This document shows, piece after piece, positions 46,501 to 54,150 of a stretch of DNA of 64,000 nucleotides (position 1 is its first letter; each line of letters begins with the position of its first letter). The position numbers were made by a program, and so were the translations under genes. The notes under the pieces are model-generated. The model was given only the letters and a program-made list of their open reading frames with translations, ran no database searches and had not been told where the DNA came from. This DNA is from Brachybacterium vulturis (lineage in GTDB: Bacteria > Actinomycetota > Actinomycetes > Actinomycetales > Dermabacteraceae). The stretch spans positions 2,108,001 through 2,172,000 of the forward strand of contig NZ_CP023563.1 of the NCBI RefSeq assembly GCF_002407185.1. Direction: 5' to 3'.

Positions 46501-47526
46501 ATGGCAGGTGAAAACTCCGACAGCATCCCGCGCGGCGAGGCCGCGCTCCTGGCCCGCATGCTCCCGCACCTGCGCCCCGGCCCCGAGGTCGAGGTGGGCC
46601 CCGGCGACGACGCCGCGGTGGTGCGCCTGCCGTCGCCGCGCCTGGTGGTCACCACCGACACCCTGGTCGAGGGTCATGACTTCCTCGGCCACGCCACCAC
46701 CGCCCGCTGGATCGGCTGCAAGGCCGCGGTCCAGAACCTCGCCGACGTCGCCGCGATGGGTGCGGTGCCCCTGGCGCTGGTGGTCGCGATCTCCGCCCCG
46801 GCCGGCACCCCGGCCACCGTCTTCGAAGAGCTGACGATCGGTCTCACGGCGCGCACCGAGGCCGAGGGTGCGAGCCTCGTCGGCGGTGACCTCGGCCGCG
46901 CGGAGCACCTCACCGTCACCGTCACGGCGATGGGGTCCCTCCCCCTGGACCAGGAGCCGGTGCGCCGCTCCGGAGCCCTGCCCGGGGACGTCCTCGCGAT
47001 CGGCGCTCCCCGCCTGGGTCGCTCCGCCGCGGGTCTCGCCCTGGTGCTGGGGGAGCGGGCCCTGGTGAGGCCGGGAGCCGACGGCAGGCCGACCGTCATG
47101 CTCCGTGGCATCCAGGACCCCTCCGCCGCTCGTCTCGTGCAATGGCACGACGCCCCCGATCCGGATCTCTCGCTGGGCTGGACCGTCGGCCGCAACGCGC
47201 GCGCGATGATGGACCTCTCCGACGGGCTGGTCCGTGACGGTCGCCGGCTCGCCGCCGCCTCGCAGGTCACCCTCGACCTGGATGGCGCGGCGCTCGCCCC
47301 CGACGTCGAGCAGCTCAGCGGGCTCGCCGCGGAGCTCGGCGCCGACCCCTGGTCATGGGTCCTCCACGGCGGCGAGGAGCACGCGATGCTCGCGACCTTC
47401 GCGCCCGGCGGCGTGCCGGCGGGCTTCCGACCCATCGGTCAGGTCCGGGCACCCTCGGGCCACGGCCCCGAGGTGCTGCTGGACGGGGCACCCATCGAGG
47501 GGGCCGGCTTCGACCACTTCGGCTGA
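46501..47526 (+). CDS. thiL: Thiamine-monophosphate kinase (341 aa)
   Basis: Phosphorylates thiamine monophosphate to the diphosphate cofactor used, for example, by IlvB. AIR-synthase fold: Mg-binding GPGDDAAVVRL near residue 38, VVTTDTLVEGHDF, KAAVQNLADVAAMGAVPLALV, GGDLGRAEHLTV and the C-terminal MMDLSDGLVRDGRRLA. Length is normal. The context ddl-DUF3515-thiL is conserved in actinobacteria, where rpmB and recG follow further on, as here. Confidence 0.95.
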   Translation: MAGENSDSIPRGEAALLARMLPHLRPGPEVEVGPGDDAAVVRLPSPRLVVTTDTLVEGHDFLGHATTARWIGCKAAVQNLADVAAMGAVPLALVVAISAPAGTPATVFEELTIGLTARTEAEGASLVGGDLGRAEHLTVTVTAMGSLPLDQEPVRRSGALPGDVLAIGAPRLGRSAAGLALVLGERALVRPGADGRPTVMLRGIQDPSAARLVQWHDAPDPDLSLGWTVGRNARAMMDLSDGLVRDGRRLAAASQVTLDLDGAALAPDVEQLSGLAAELGADPWSWVLHGGEEHAMLATFAPGGVPAGFRPIGQVRAPSGHGPEVLLDGAPIEGAGFDHFG

Positions 47527-47589
47527 GCCCCGATAGGCTGTCGGGCGGCGCTCTTCGCGCCACCGCCACGATCCTCCGGAGGTTCTTCC

Positions 47590-48666
47590 ATGCCGTTCAC
47601 CGTCAAGGCTCTGCAGAAGACCGGACCCGAGCAGCCGTTCCGGGTCACCACCATCGAGCGCCGCGACCCGCGCCCCGATGACGTCGTGATCGACATCCGC
47701 GCCGCCGGGATCTGCCACAGCGACATCCACACCATCCGCAACGAATGGGGCGAGGCCAGCTTCCCGCTGACCGTCGGCCACGAGATCGCGGGCGTCGTCT
47801 CCGCCGTGGGCGCGGACGTCACCGACTGGAAGGTCGGGGACCGCGCGGGCGTGGGCTGTCTGGTGAACTCCTGCGGGAGCTGTGAGGAGTGCCGCGCCGA
47901 CCAGGAGCAGAACTGCCTGGAGGGCAATGTCGGCACCTACAACGCCAGAGACGTCGACGGCACCGTGACCCAGGGCGGGTACGCCGAGCAGGTCGTGGTC
48001 AACGAGCGCTTCGTGTGCCGCATCCCCGACGAGCTCGCCTTCGACGCCGCCGCCCCGCTGCTCTGCGCCGGGATCACCACGTACTCCCCGCTGCGCCGCT
48101 GGGGCGCCGGGGAGACGGTCGACGGCCGCGCCAAGCGCGTCGCCGTCCTGGGCCTGGGCGGGCTCGGCCACATGGGCGTGCAGATCGCCGCGGCGATGGG
48201 CGCCGAGGTCACCGTGCTCTCCCGGACGCTGAAGAAGGAGCAGGACGCCCTCGCACTCGGTGCGACGCGGGTGCTGGCCACCACCGAGGAGGACTTCTTC
48301 CGCGACCACCGCGGCGAGTTCGATCTGATCCTGAACACCATCAGCGCCTCCATCCCCGTGGACCGCTACCTGGGCCTGCTCGCCCCCCGCGGGGTGATGG
48401 CGGTGGTCGGCCTGCCGCCGGAGCAGCAGCCCGTGGGCTTCGGCTCGCTCATCGGCGGTGCCAAGGTGCTCGCCGGCTCCAACATCGGCGGCATCGCCGA
48501 GACCCAGGAGATGCTCGACTTCTGCGCCGAGCACGGCCTCGCCGCGAAGGTCGAGGTCATCGGCGTCCACGAGGCCGATGCCGCCTACGACCGCGTGGTC
48601 GCCGGTGACGTGCACTTCCGTGCCGTGATCGACACCGCGACCTTCGCGGACGCCGCGGCGGAGTGA
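47590..48666 (+). CDS. Zinc-dependent alcohol dehydrogenase, CAD/YahK type (358 aa)
   Basis: Medium-chain dehydrogenase/reductase. Catalytic zinc residues are in GICHSDIHTIRNEWG and VGHEIAGVV. The structural zinc site is CGSCEECRADQEQNC (four Cys). The Rossmann motif is VAVLGLGGLGHMGVQIA with LSRTLKKE after it, suggesting NADPH preference. It matches the cinnamyl-alcohol/aldehyde reductase branch (AdhC, YahK). The substrate is probably a medium-chain or aromatic aldehyde. AGGTTCTTCC precedes the ATG. An unrelated single gene between thiL and an acetyltransferase. Confidence 0.92.
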   Translation: MPFTVKALQKTGPEQPFRVTTIERRDPRPDDVVIDIRAAGICHSDIHTIRNEWGEASFPLTVGHEIAGVVSAVGADVTDWKVGDRAGVGCLVNSCGSCEECRADQEQNCLEGNVGTYNARDVDGTVTQGGYAEQVVVNERFVCRIPDELAFDAAAPLLCAGITTYSPLRRWGAGETVDGRAKRVAVLGLGGLGHMGVQIAAAMGAEVTVLSRTLKKEQDALALGATRVLATTEEDFFRDHRGEFDLILNTISASIPVDRYLGLLAPRGVMAVVGLPPEQQPVGFGSLIGGAKVLAGSNIGGIAETQEMLDFCAEHGLAAKVEVIGVHEADAAYDRVVAGDVHFRAVIDTATFADAAAE

Positions 48667-48676
48667 GCGAGGCGGA

Positions 48677-49624
48677 GTGAGCACCCCCTCCCGCCGGTTC
48701 CGCCCCGCCACGCCGGCCGACGCCGCCCGGGACGGCCACCGCTTCGCGTGGCTGAAGCCCGACGGCTGGCGGGAGAGCTTCCGCGCCCTGGTGCTCGAGG
48801 TCGAGGACGGGGGCGGCGGCGCGACGGTGATCGGCGTGGGCCGCATCGGCCCGAACACCGTCCATCCCGGCCTCGATCTGGTGGAGCTCGAGATCGATCC
48901 CGCGCACCGCCGTCAGGGCCACGGCACAGCGCTTCTTCACGAACTCGGCACATACAGCAATAATTCGCTGTCCAGCAAGGTGCAGCCCGGCTCCGAGCGC
49001 GACAGCTTCCTGCGCTCCCACGGAGCGGTGACCTACCTCGAGGTCCCGCTGCTGCGCGTCGATGTCACCGCGGACCGCACCGCCCGCTGGTGCGCCGCAG
49101 TGCGCGGGGCGACAGAGGTGCAGGGGGCCCGTGCGGTGCCGTGGACCGCTCTGCACCGCGAGCAGCTCGTCGACGCGCTCACCGACCGTTACGCCTGGCA
49201 GCACGCCAGCTGGTCGCCGACCGCGCCGCGCGAGGTGCTCCGGCGCAAGGTGGGGGCGGAGTTCTTCGAGGAATCCGTGCGCGAGCACTCCTGGGCCGTG
49301 GTCCGCGACGGCGAGATCACGGCGCTGGCCGACCTCTACGACGACGAGCGCGGCTCGGGCGGGCCCGTCGGCCCCCATCGCGAAGGCGCCCTCGAGGCCG
49401 TCGACGCCGCGGCACCGCAGGCCCGGGCCGACGTCGCACTCTGCATGGCCGCCATGCTGGAGGACCTGCGGGAGCTGGGCGCGGAGACGCTGGACCTCGA
49501 CAACCACCCCACCGATCCGCACACCGCCCCGCTGCTGGCCACCCTGGATCGCACCGAGGTCGACCCGGTGCAGCTGGTCGAGATCCCGAACGGCCTCACC
49601 GCAGTGCTGCGCGACGTGCCCTGA
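48677..49624 (+). CDS. GNAT-family acetyltransferase (315 aa)
   Basis: The N-terminal half shows a GNAT motif A, VELEIDPAHRRQGHGTALLHEL (about residues 74-95). The C-terminal half (about 150-315) looks like a second, degenerate GNAT unit (SWAVVRDGEITALADLYD...ADVALCMAAMLEDLRELGAETLDLDNH). Such tandem proteins include mycothiol synthase, but the specific motifs of MshD are not evident, so no function is given. GTG start at 48677, 10 nt after adh. A short AT-rich patch encodes TYSNNSLSSK near residue 95. Confidence 0.75.
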   Translation: MSTPSRRFRPATPADAARDGHRFAWLKPDGWRESFRALVLEVEDGGGGATVIGVGRIGPNTVHPGLDLVELEIDPAHRRQGHGTALLHELGTYSNNSLSSKVQPGSERDSFLRSHGAVTYLEVPLLRVDVTADRTARWCAAVRGATEVQGARAVPWTALHREQLVDALTDRYAWQHASWSPTAPREVLRRKVGAEFFEESVREHSWAVVRDGEITALADLYDDERGSGGPVGPHREGALEAVDAAAPQARADVALCMAAMLEDLRELGAETLDLDNHPTDPHTAPLLATLDRTEVDPVQLVEIPNGLTAVLRDVP

Positions 49625-49627
49625 GGC

Positions 49628-50371
49628 TCAGCGCAGGCGCCGCACCGGCAGATCGGTCTCCATGGCCCCACCGTCGGCCCCGCGCTCGATCCGCGTCACC
49701 CGCGCGCCGTCGACCTCCGCGACCGCCTCGACCAGCTCGGTGCCGCGGAAGAGCAGCCCCGAGCCGTCGTCGGTGCACAGCGCGGAGCCCAGCGTCCCTG
49801 CGGCGACCAGCTCGTACAGCAGCGGCCGGCGGCGCTGCTCGGAATCCATGTGCACGCCGTTGGCGCCCGGCAGGAAGCCCAGCCCGTCCCTCACCGGCCG
49901 CAGCTCGGGGCCGAAGGAGTCGGTGACCCCTCCCTCGAACCAGCAGAGCGACCCGGCCGAGATGCCGGCCAGCACCACACCGTCCTGCCAGAGCCGGCGG
50001 AGGATCTCCGGCAGCCCGTGGGCCCGCCACACCGCGAGCAGATTCACCACCGAGCCGCCGTTGACCCACAGCACGTCGAATCCGCGCAGGTAGTCCTCGA
50101 TGTCCTCGACGTTCGGCTGCGGGAACAGGCTCAGGTGGTGCAGCACGTACCCCGCCTCCCTCGCAGCCTCCTCCATGTCGCGCTGGAAGCCCTTGTCGTC
50201 ACCGCTGGCGGTGCCGATGTTGCAGATCCGCGGTGGACGGTCGGTGCGGGGACCCTGCTCCCTGGCGAGCTCGAGGGCGAAGGCCATCATCGGCCCGAAC
50301 CCGAAGCGCAGCCGGGCGTGCGGGAGATAGCCGGCACTGGTGGCCAGGATGGTGGGCGCAGACGCGGGCAC
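49628..50371 (-). CDS. Peptidase S51 (dipeptidase E-like) family protein (247 aa)
   Basis: Class I glutamine-amidotransferase-like fold with the S51 nucleophile elbow AGISAGSLCWFEGGVTDSFG and the N-terminal ICNIGTASGDDKGFQRDMEEAARE. The acid/histidine partners are expected near LPGANGVHMDSEQRRRPLL. Similar proteins are aspartyl dipeptidases or of unknown role. I prefer the GTG at 50371, with GAGGAG 6 nt upstream, over the in-frame ATG at 50398, which lacks a ribosome site. Convergent with the acetyltransferase (3-nt gap). Confidence 0.88.
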   Translation of the reverse strand: MPASAPTILATSAGYLPHARLRFGFGPMMAFALELAREQGPRTDRPPRICNIGTASGDDKGFQRDMEEAAREAGYVLHHLSLFPQPNVEDIEDYLRGFDVLWVNGGSVVNLLAVWRAHGLPEILRRLWQDGVVLAGISAGSLCWFEGGVTDSFGPELRPVRDGLGFLPGANGVHMDSEQRRRPLLYELVAAGTLGSALCTDDGSGLLFRGTELVEAVAEVDGARVTRIERGADGGAMETDLPVRRLR

Positions 50372-50408
50372 GGGGTTCTCCTCGATGTCCAGAGGCATTC
50401 AGAGGCAC

Positions 50409-50440
50409 GAGAGCCCCCACCCCGAAGGGTGAGGGCTCTC
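50409..50440 (-). terminator. rpmB terminator
   Basis: Arms 50409-50422 and 50427-50440 form a 14-bp stem (one wobble or mismatch) with a 4-nt loop, 25 nt past the rpmB stop on the minus strand. Confidence 0.75.
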
Positions 50441-50465
50441 ATGAATGAGTCCTGAAAGGTCTCGC

Positions 50466-50663
50466 TCAGGCACCGAGCGTGCTGACCTTGCCTGCCTTGA
50501 GGCAGGAGGTGCACACGTTCACGCGCTTGCTGGTGCCGTTGATCACAGTGCGGACCGACTGGATGTTCGGGTTCCAGCGACGCGAGCTGCGGCGGTGCGA
50601 GTGAGACACGGCCTTGCCGAAGCTGGGGCTCTTGGCGCAGATGTCACACGTGGAAGCAGCCAC
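50466..50663 (-). CDS. rpmB: 50S ribosomal protein L28, zinc-binding (C+) form (65 aa)
   Basis: Short L28 with two CxxC pairs (Cys6/Cys9 and Cys51/Cys54), the zinc-binding C+ form. GKAVSHSHRRSSRRWNPNIQSVR is the L28 signature. In actinobacteria a cysteine-free copy is often induced under zinc limitation; none is in this window. GTG start with CAGGAG 6 nt upstream. It is divergent from recG. Confidence 0.95.
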   Translation of the reverse strand: MAASTCDICAKSPSFGKAVSHSHRRSSRRWNPNIQSVRTVINGTSKRVNVCTSCLKAGKVSTLGA

Positions 50664-50788
50664 TGTCGTCTCCTGGTACGTCGATGTTCTGATCGCGGTG
50701 CCCGCTCCACCCCCGCGCCGGAACGGCGGGGTCGGTGACCTGGGTGAGCACGGAGGTGCGAGCCCCCGGCGGTCAGGGCAACCACGGA

Positions 50789-50817
50789 ATCATAGCCCAC
50801 ATGGCCGTGTCCCTGAA
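50789..50817 (-). promoter_or_regulatory. rpmB promoter TTCAGG-N17-TATGAT
   Basis: On the minus strand, -35 TTCAGG (50812-50817) and -10 TATGAT (50789-50794) are 17 bp apart, giving a 5' UTR of about 120 nt. No clear Zur palindrome was seen. The rest of the 274-bp rpmB-recG spacer holds nothing else I can name. Confidence 0.55.
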
Positions 50818-50937
50818 GGGGAGGGGCGCTCCGAGGGGTTGTGGATTCCGCCACAGCGTCACAGGGCAGTGGCACGATGGGGCCTCGCAGGTCGCACCGT
50901 ACGGGACCACGCACACCGAGCACGAGGAGACGCCCGC

Positions 50938-53157
50938 ATGGCCAGGAGGCAGGAGACCGCTCGCGGCTCGATGCCGCTGAAGGAGCTGCTGATCTCCAAG
51001 GAGTCCACGGCGATGGCCTCCTTCGGTGTGCGTGACCTGGACACCATGATGCGCTTCGCCCCGCGGCGCTATGTGGTCCCCGCCCCCCTGCGATCCCTGC
51101 ACGAGGTGAACCGGGGCGAGGAGGTCAGCGCCGTCGTCTCGGTGGTCTCGCTCCGGGACCGGGCGATGCGCAGCCGCCACGGCTTCATCCTCGAGGTCGC
51201 CGTCTCCGACGGGGTCGAGGAGATCGTGCTGACGTTCTTCCTCACCAAGCAGCACCAGCTGCAGTGGCATCGCGGCAGGCTCCCGGTCGGTGCACGGATC
51301 ATCGTGCACGGCACTGTCGGCTTCGACGACTACCGCCAGGCCCTCCAGATCACCCACCCCGCCTACGAGCCGGTCGAGGACACGGAGGAGGGACGGGCCT
51401 GGGCCCAGCGGCCGCGGCCCGTCTACCCGCTGCGGCAGAACATCGCCCAGGCGACCATGCGCTCGGCCACCGAGAAGGGGCTGGAGTTCGCCGGCTCGCT
51501 CAGCCGACCCGTCCCCGACGAGGTGATCGCCCGCCGCGCCCTGCCCCCGCTCGAGGAGGCCGCGCGCCTGGTCCACACCCCGCTGACCGTCGAGGACACC
51601 CGGCACGGCATGGCCCACCTCCGCTATGAGGAGGCCTTCATCCTGCAGGCGATCTTCGCCCAGCGCCGAGGCCAGGACGAGCGCACCCCCGCGCCGGTGC
51701 TCGCCGCCGAAGGGCCGCTGCAAGGGCTGTTCGACGCGCGCCTGCCCTTCACCCTCACCGACGGCCAGTGCGCGATCGGCACACGGATCGAGGAGCGGAT
51801 CGGCAACAGCCATCCCACCAGCGTGCTGCTGCAGGGGGACGTCGGCTCCGGCAAGACCGTCGTCGCGCTGCGCGCGATGCTCCGCGCCGTCGACTCCGGC
51901 CACCAGGCCGCGCTGCTCGCCCCCACCGAGGTGCTCGCCGAGCAGCACCATCGCACCCTGCTCACCCTGCTCGGCGACCTCGCCCGGGCCGGGCAGCTGG
52001 ACGGTCACGAGGCGGCGACCCGGGTCCGTCTGCTCACCGGCTCCCAGCGCACCGCCGGTCGCCGCGAGACCCTGCTCGATGTCACCTCCGGGCAGGCCGG
52101 GATCGTGGTGGGCACCCATGCGCTGCTCACCGAGTCCGTGGAGTTCGCCTCGCTGGGGCTGGTGGTGATCGACGAGCAGCACCGCTTCGGGGTGGACCAT
52201 CGCCGACGGCTGCGCACCAAGGGCCCGGCGGGTCAGAGCCCGCACGTCATCGTGATGACCGCGACCCCCATCCCGCGCACCGCGGCGCTGGCGACCGTGG
52301 GCGACCTCGACGTGCTCTCCCTGCGCGAGAGCCCCGGACTGCGCGCCGGGGTCACCAGCTTCGTGGTCCACGAGAAGCTCCCGAAGTGGGAGCAGCGGAT
52401 GTGGCAGCGCGCCGCGGAGGAGATCACCGCGGGCCGCCAGGTGTTCGTCGTCTGCGCCCGCATCGACGAGGACGATGCCGCCGACGACGCCCCCGCCCCG
52501 CCGGAGCTCGACGAGAACGGCAACGAGAAGCCGCCCACGCTCGAACCGGCCCGCGGAGTCACCCAGACCGCGCAGCGCCTGGCAGAGCGTCCCGAGCTCG
52601 CGGGCGCCCGGATCGGCATCCTGCACGGCCGACTGACCGGCGAGGAGAAGCAGGAGGTGATGGCGCAGATGGTGCGCGGCGAGATCGACCTGCTGGTCTC
52701 CACCACGGTCATCGAGGTGGGCGTCGACGTGCCCAACGCCTCGACGATGATCGTGCTGGACGCCGAGCGCTTCGGCGTCTCCCAGCTCCACCAGCTCCGC
52801 GGTCGCGTGGGCCGCGGCGAGCACGCCGGCATCGCCTTCTTCGACACCACCGCGGAGGTCGGCGCGGAGCACTCCCAGCACCTCCGGCGCATCGCCGAGG
52901 CGGTCGACGGCTTCGCGCTCGCCGAGCTCGACCTGCGCCGCCGCGGCGCCGGCGACCTGGTGGGGGAGGAGCAGTCCGGACTGCAGCGCACGCTCAAGCA
53001 CCTCGACGTGATGCGTGATGCCCGCGTCATCGAGCAGGCCCGCGAGGACGCCTTCGCGGTCGTCGCCGCCGACCCTGATCTCGCGGCCCACCCCGCTCTC
53101 GCCGGTGCCATCGCGGACCGCCTGCGGGACGCCGACCCCGACGTGGAGAGGAGCTGA
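50938..53157 (+). CDS. recG: ATP-dependent DNA helicase RecG (739 aa)
   Basis: Branch-migration helicase that regresses stalled forks. N-terminal wedge/OB region (about residues 40-170; VSVVSLRDRAMRSRHGFILEVAVSDG). Walker A is LLQGDVGSGKTVVALRA, DEXH box VIDEQHRFGV, motif III MTATPIPRT. The RecG-specific region RRRGAGDLVGEEQSGLQ and motif VI QLRGRVGRGEHAG are present. A Pro/Glu-rich insert (about residues 515-540) lies in the second helicase domain. rsmD follows by 1 nt. Confidence 0.96.
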   Translation: MARRQETARGSMPLKELLISKESTAMASFGVRDLDTMMRFAPRRYVVPAPLRSLHEVNRGEEVSAVVSVVSLRDRAMRSRHGFILEVAVSDGVEEIVLTFFLTKQHQLQWHRGRLPVGARIIVHGTVGFDDYRQALQITHPAYEPVEDTEEGRAWAQRPRPVYPLRQNIAQATMRSATEKGLEFAGSLSRPVPDEVIARRALPPLEEAARLVHTPLTVEDTRHGMAHLRYEEAFILQAIFAQRRGQDERTPAPVLAAEGPLQGLFDARLPFTLTDGQCAIGTRIEERIGNSHPTSVLLQGDVGSGKTVVALRAMLRAVDSGHQAALLAPTEVLAEQHHRTLLTLLGDLARAGQLDGHEAATRVRLLTGSQRTAGRRETLLDVTSGQAGIVVGTHALLTESVEFASLGLVVIDEQHRFGVDHRRRLRTKGPAGQSPHVIVMTATPIPRTAALATVGDLDVLSLRESPGLRAGVTSFVVHEKLPKWEQRMWQRAAEEITAGRQVFVVCARIDEDDAADDAPAPPELDENGNEKPPTLEPARGVTQTAQRLAERPELAGARIGILHGRLTGEEKQEVMAQMVRGEIDLLVSTTVIEVGVDVPNASTMIVLDAERFGVSQLHQLRGRVGRGEHAGIAFFDTTAEVGAEHSQHLRRIAEAVDGFALAELDLRRRGAGDLVGEEQSGLQRTLKHLDVMRDARVIEQAREDAFAVVAADPDLAAHPALAGAIADRLRDADPDVERS

Positions 53158-53158
53158 C

Positions 53159-53737
53159 ATGCCGCGCATCGTCGCAGGCAGCCTCGGTGGCCGCACCATC
53201 CCCGGCCCGCCCGGCAAGGGCACCCGCCCCACCTCGGACAAGGTCCGCGAGGCCCTGTTCAACCGCCTCGAGGGCTGGGGCGCGCTCGCCGGCGCCCGGG
53301 TGCTCGACCTCTATGCCGGCACCGGCGCGCTCGCCTTCGAGGCGCTCTCCCGCGGCGCCGCGCACGCCCTGCTCGCGGAGCTGCACGGCCCGACCGCCAG
53401 GCAGCTGCGCCGCACCGCGAGCGAGCTGGGTCTGGGAGGCCGCGTCGAGATCCGCGTCGGGAAGGCGGCCGGCGTCGCCGACCAGCTCGCGGCGCAGCGC
53501 ACGGCGCAGCCGGCAGCGCCCGCCGCGACCCTGGTCTTCCTCGACCCTCCCTACGACGTGCCCACCGAGGCGCTCGAGCAGCTGCTGCTCACCCTGCGCC
53601 CCGCACTGGCCGATGACGCGCTGGTCGTGATCGAGCGCTCCTCGCGCACGCGCCCGCTCGAATGGCCCGAGGGGTGGGCCGACGACGGCACCAAGACCTA
53701 CGGCGAGACCGTGCTGCAGTTCGGCGGGCCGGCCTGA
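53159..53737 (+). CDS. rsmD: 16S rRNA (guanine966-N2)-methyltransferase (192 aa)
   Basis: SAM-dependent methyltransferase of 30S rRNA. The conserved start RIVAGSLGGRTIPGPPGKGTRPTSDKVREALFNRLE, the SAM site VLDLYAGTGALAFEALSRGA and the catalytic LDPPYD motif are all present. Length is normal. It is the second gene of recG-rsmD; coaD, its usual next neighbour, is displaced by about 3 kb. Confidence 0.95.
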   Translation: MPRIVAGSLGGRTIPGPPGKGTRPTSDKVREALFNRLEGWGALAGARVLDLYAGTGALAFEALSRGAAHALLAELHGPTARQLRRTASELGLGGRVEIRVGKAAGVADQLAAQRTAQPAAPAATLVFLDPPYDVPTEALEQLLLTLRPALADDALVVIERSSRTRPLEWPEGWADDGTKTYGETVLQFGGPA

Positions 53738-53794
53738 GGGCCGGCTCGGGGCGCATCGAGGCGCCCGATGATCGTCCACGGGTGAGCGCACAGG

Positions 53795-53803
53795 CTGTCC
53801 ACA
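53795..53803 (+). promoter_or_regulatory. DnaA-box-like site CTGTCCACA
   Basis: One mismatch from TTGTCCACA, the form common in actinobacterial origins. It is the first of four related sites within 220 bp. Confidence 0.45.
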
Positions 53804-53839
53804 AAATCGGCGACCGGTTGCGAAACGAACTCTGATATG

Positions 53840-53971
53840 CATTGTCTGCGACGCTGACGATGACCAGCAGTATCTCCGAGGAATTCTCCATCGACGCCCC
53901 GTGAGGACTCGCAGTCGGCGCGCAGGATCACTTTTATGACCTCTGGGTATCCACACGATGTGCAGACAATG
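53840..53971. repeat. 10-bp inverted repeat CATTGTCTGC / GCAGACAATG
   Basis: CATTGTCTGC at 53840-53849 and its exact complement at 53962-53971, 112 bp apart, in the AT-rich spacer before the HNH gene. Such a pair could mark the limits of a control region or bind a regulator. Confidence 0.45.
53947..53955 (+). promoter_or_regulatory. DnaA-box-like site GTATCCACA
   Basis: One mismatch from the consensus TTATCCACA, on the plus strand. Confidence 0.45.
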
Positions 53972-53977
53972 TGGAAA
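53969..53977 (-). promoter_or_regulatory. DnaA-box-like site TTTCCACAT (minus strand)
   Basis: Reads ATGTGGAAA on the plus strand. A weaker match overlapping the right arm of the inverted repeat. Confidence 0.3.
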
Positions 53978-54004
53978 GATCGACGGTTCCTCCACGCATC
54001 ACAG

Positions 54005-54013
54005 TTATCCACA
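54005..54013 (+). promoter_or_regulatory. Perfect DnaA box TTATCCACA
   Basis: Exact match to the DnaA consensus, followed by AAATTAT. It lies 50 bp upstream of the TAAAAT -10 box (54063-54068) of the HNH gene. Apart from these boxes, the repeat and the promoter, the 413-bp spacer 53738-54150 holds no gene I can support. Confidence 0.6.
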
Positions 54014-54150
54014 AATTATCGCAATCTGCTCGCACCCTCTGGCGCGAGTCGAGCGGGTGTTCTAAAATGAATGCATCTGGTCGAGAGGCCGACCCGCCGG
54101 CGCAGAAGCCGGCACGCAGGATCGACGCCGAGGTCAGGGAGGGGGGAACC

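Noticed and set aside
48660..48690. Direct repeat GCGGAGTGAGC at the adh/acetyltransferase junction
   Set aside because: A short slip-type duplication around the stop and start codons; no sign of an attachment site or insertion.
50773..53262. An 829-residue open frame antisense to recG
   Set aside because: No recognisable domain. It lies exactly opposite recG, which has every expected helicase motif.
53795..54013. Chromosomal origin of replication
   Set aside because: Only four boxes, mostly imperfect, and none of the usual origin genes (dnaA, dnaN, rpmH) is nearby. Kept as a DnaA-box cluster only.
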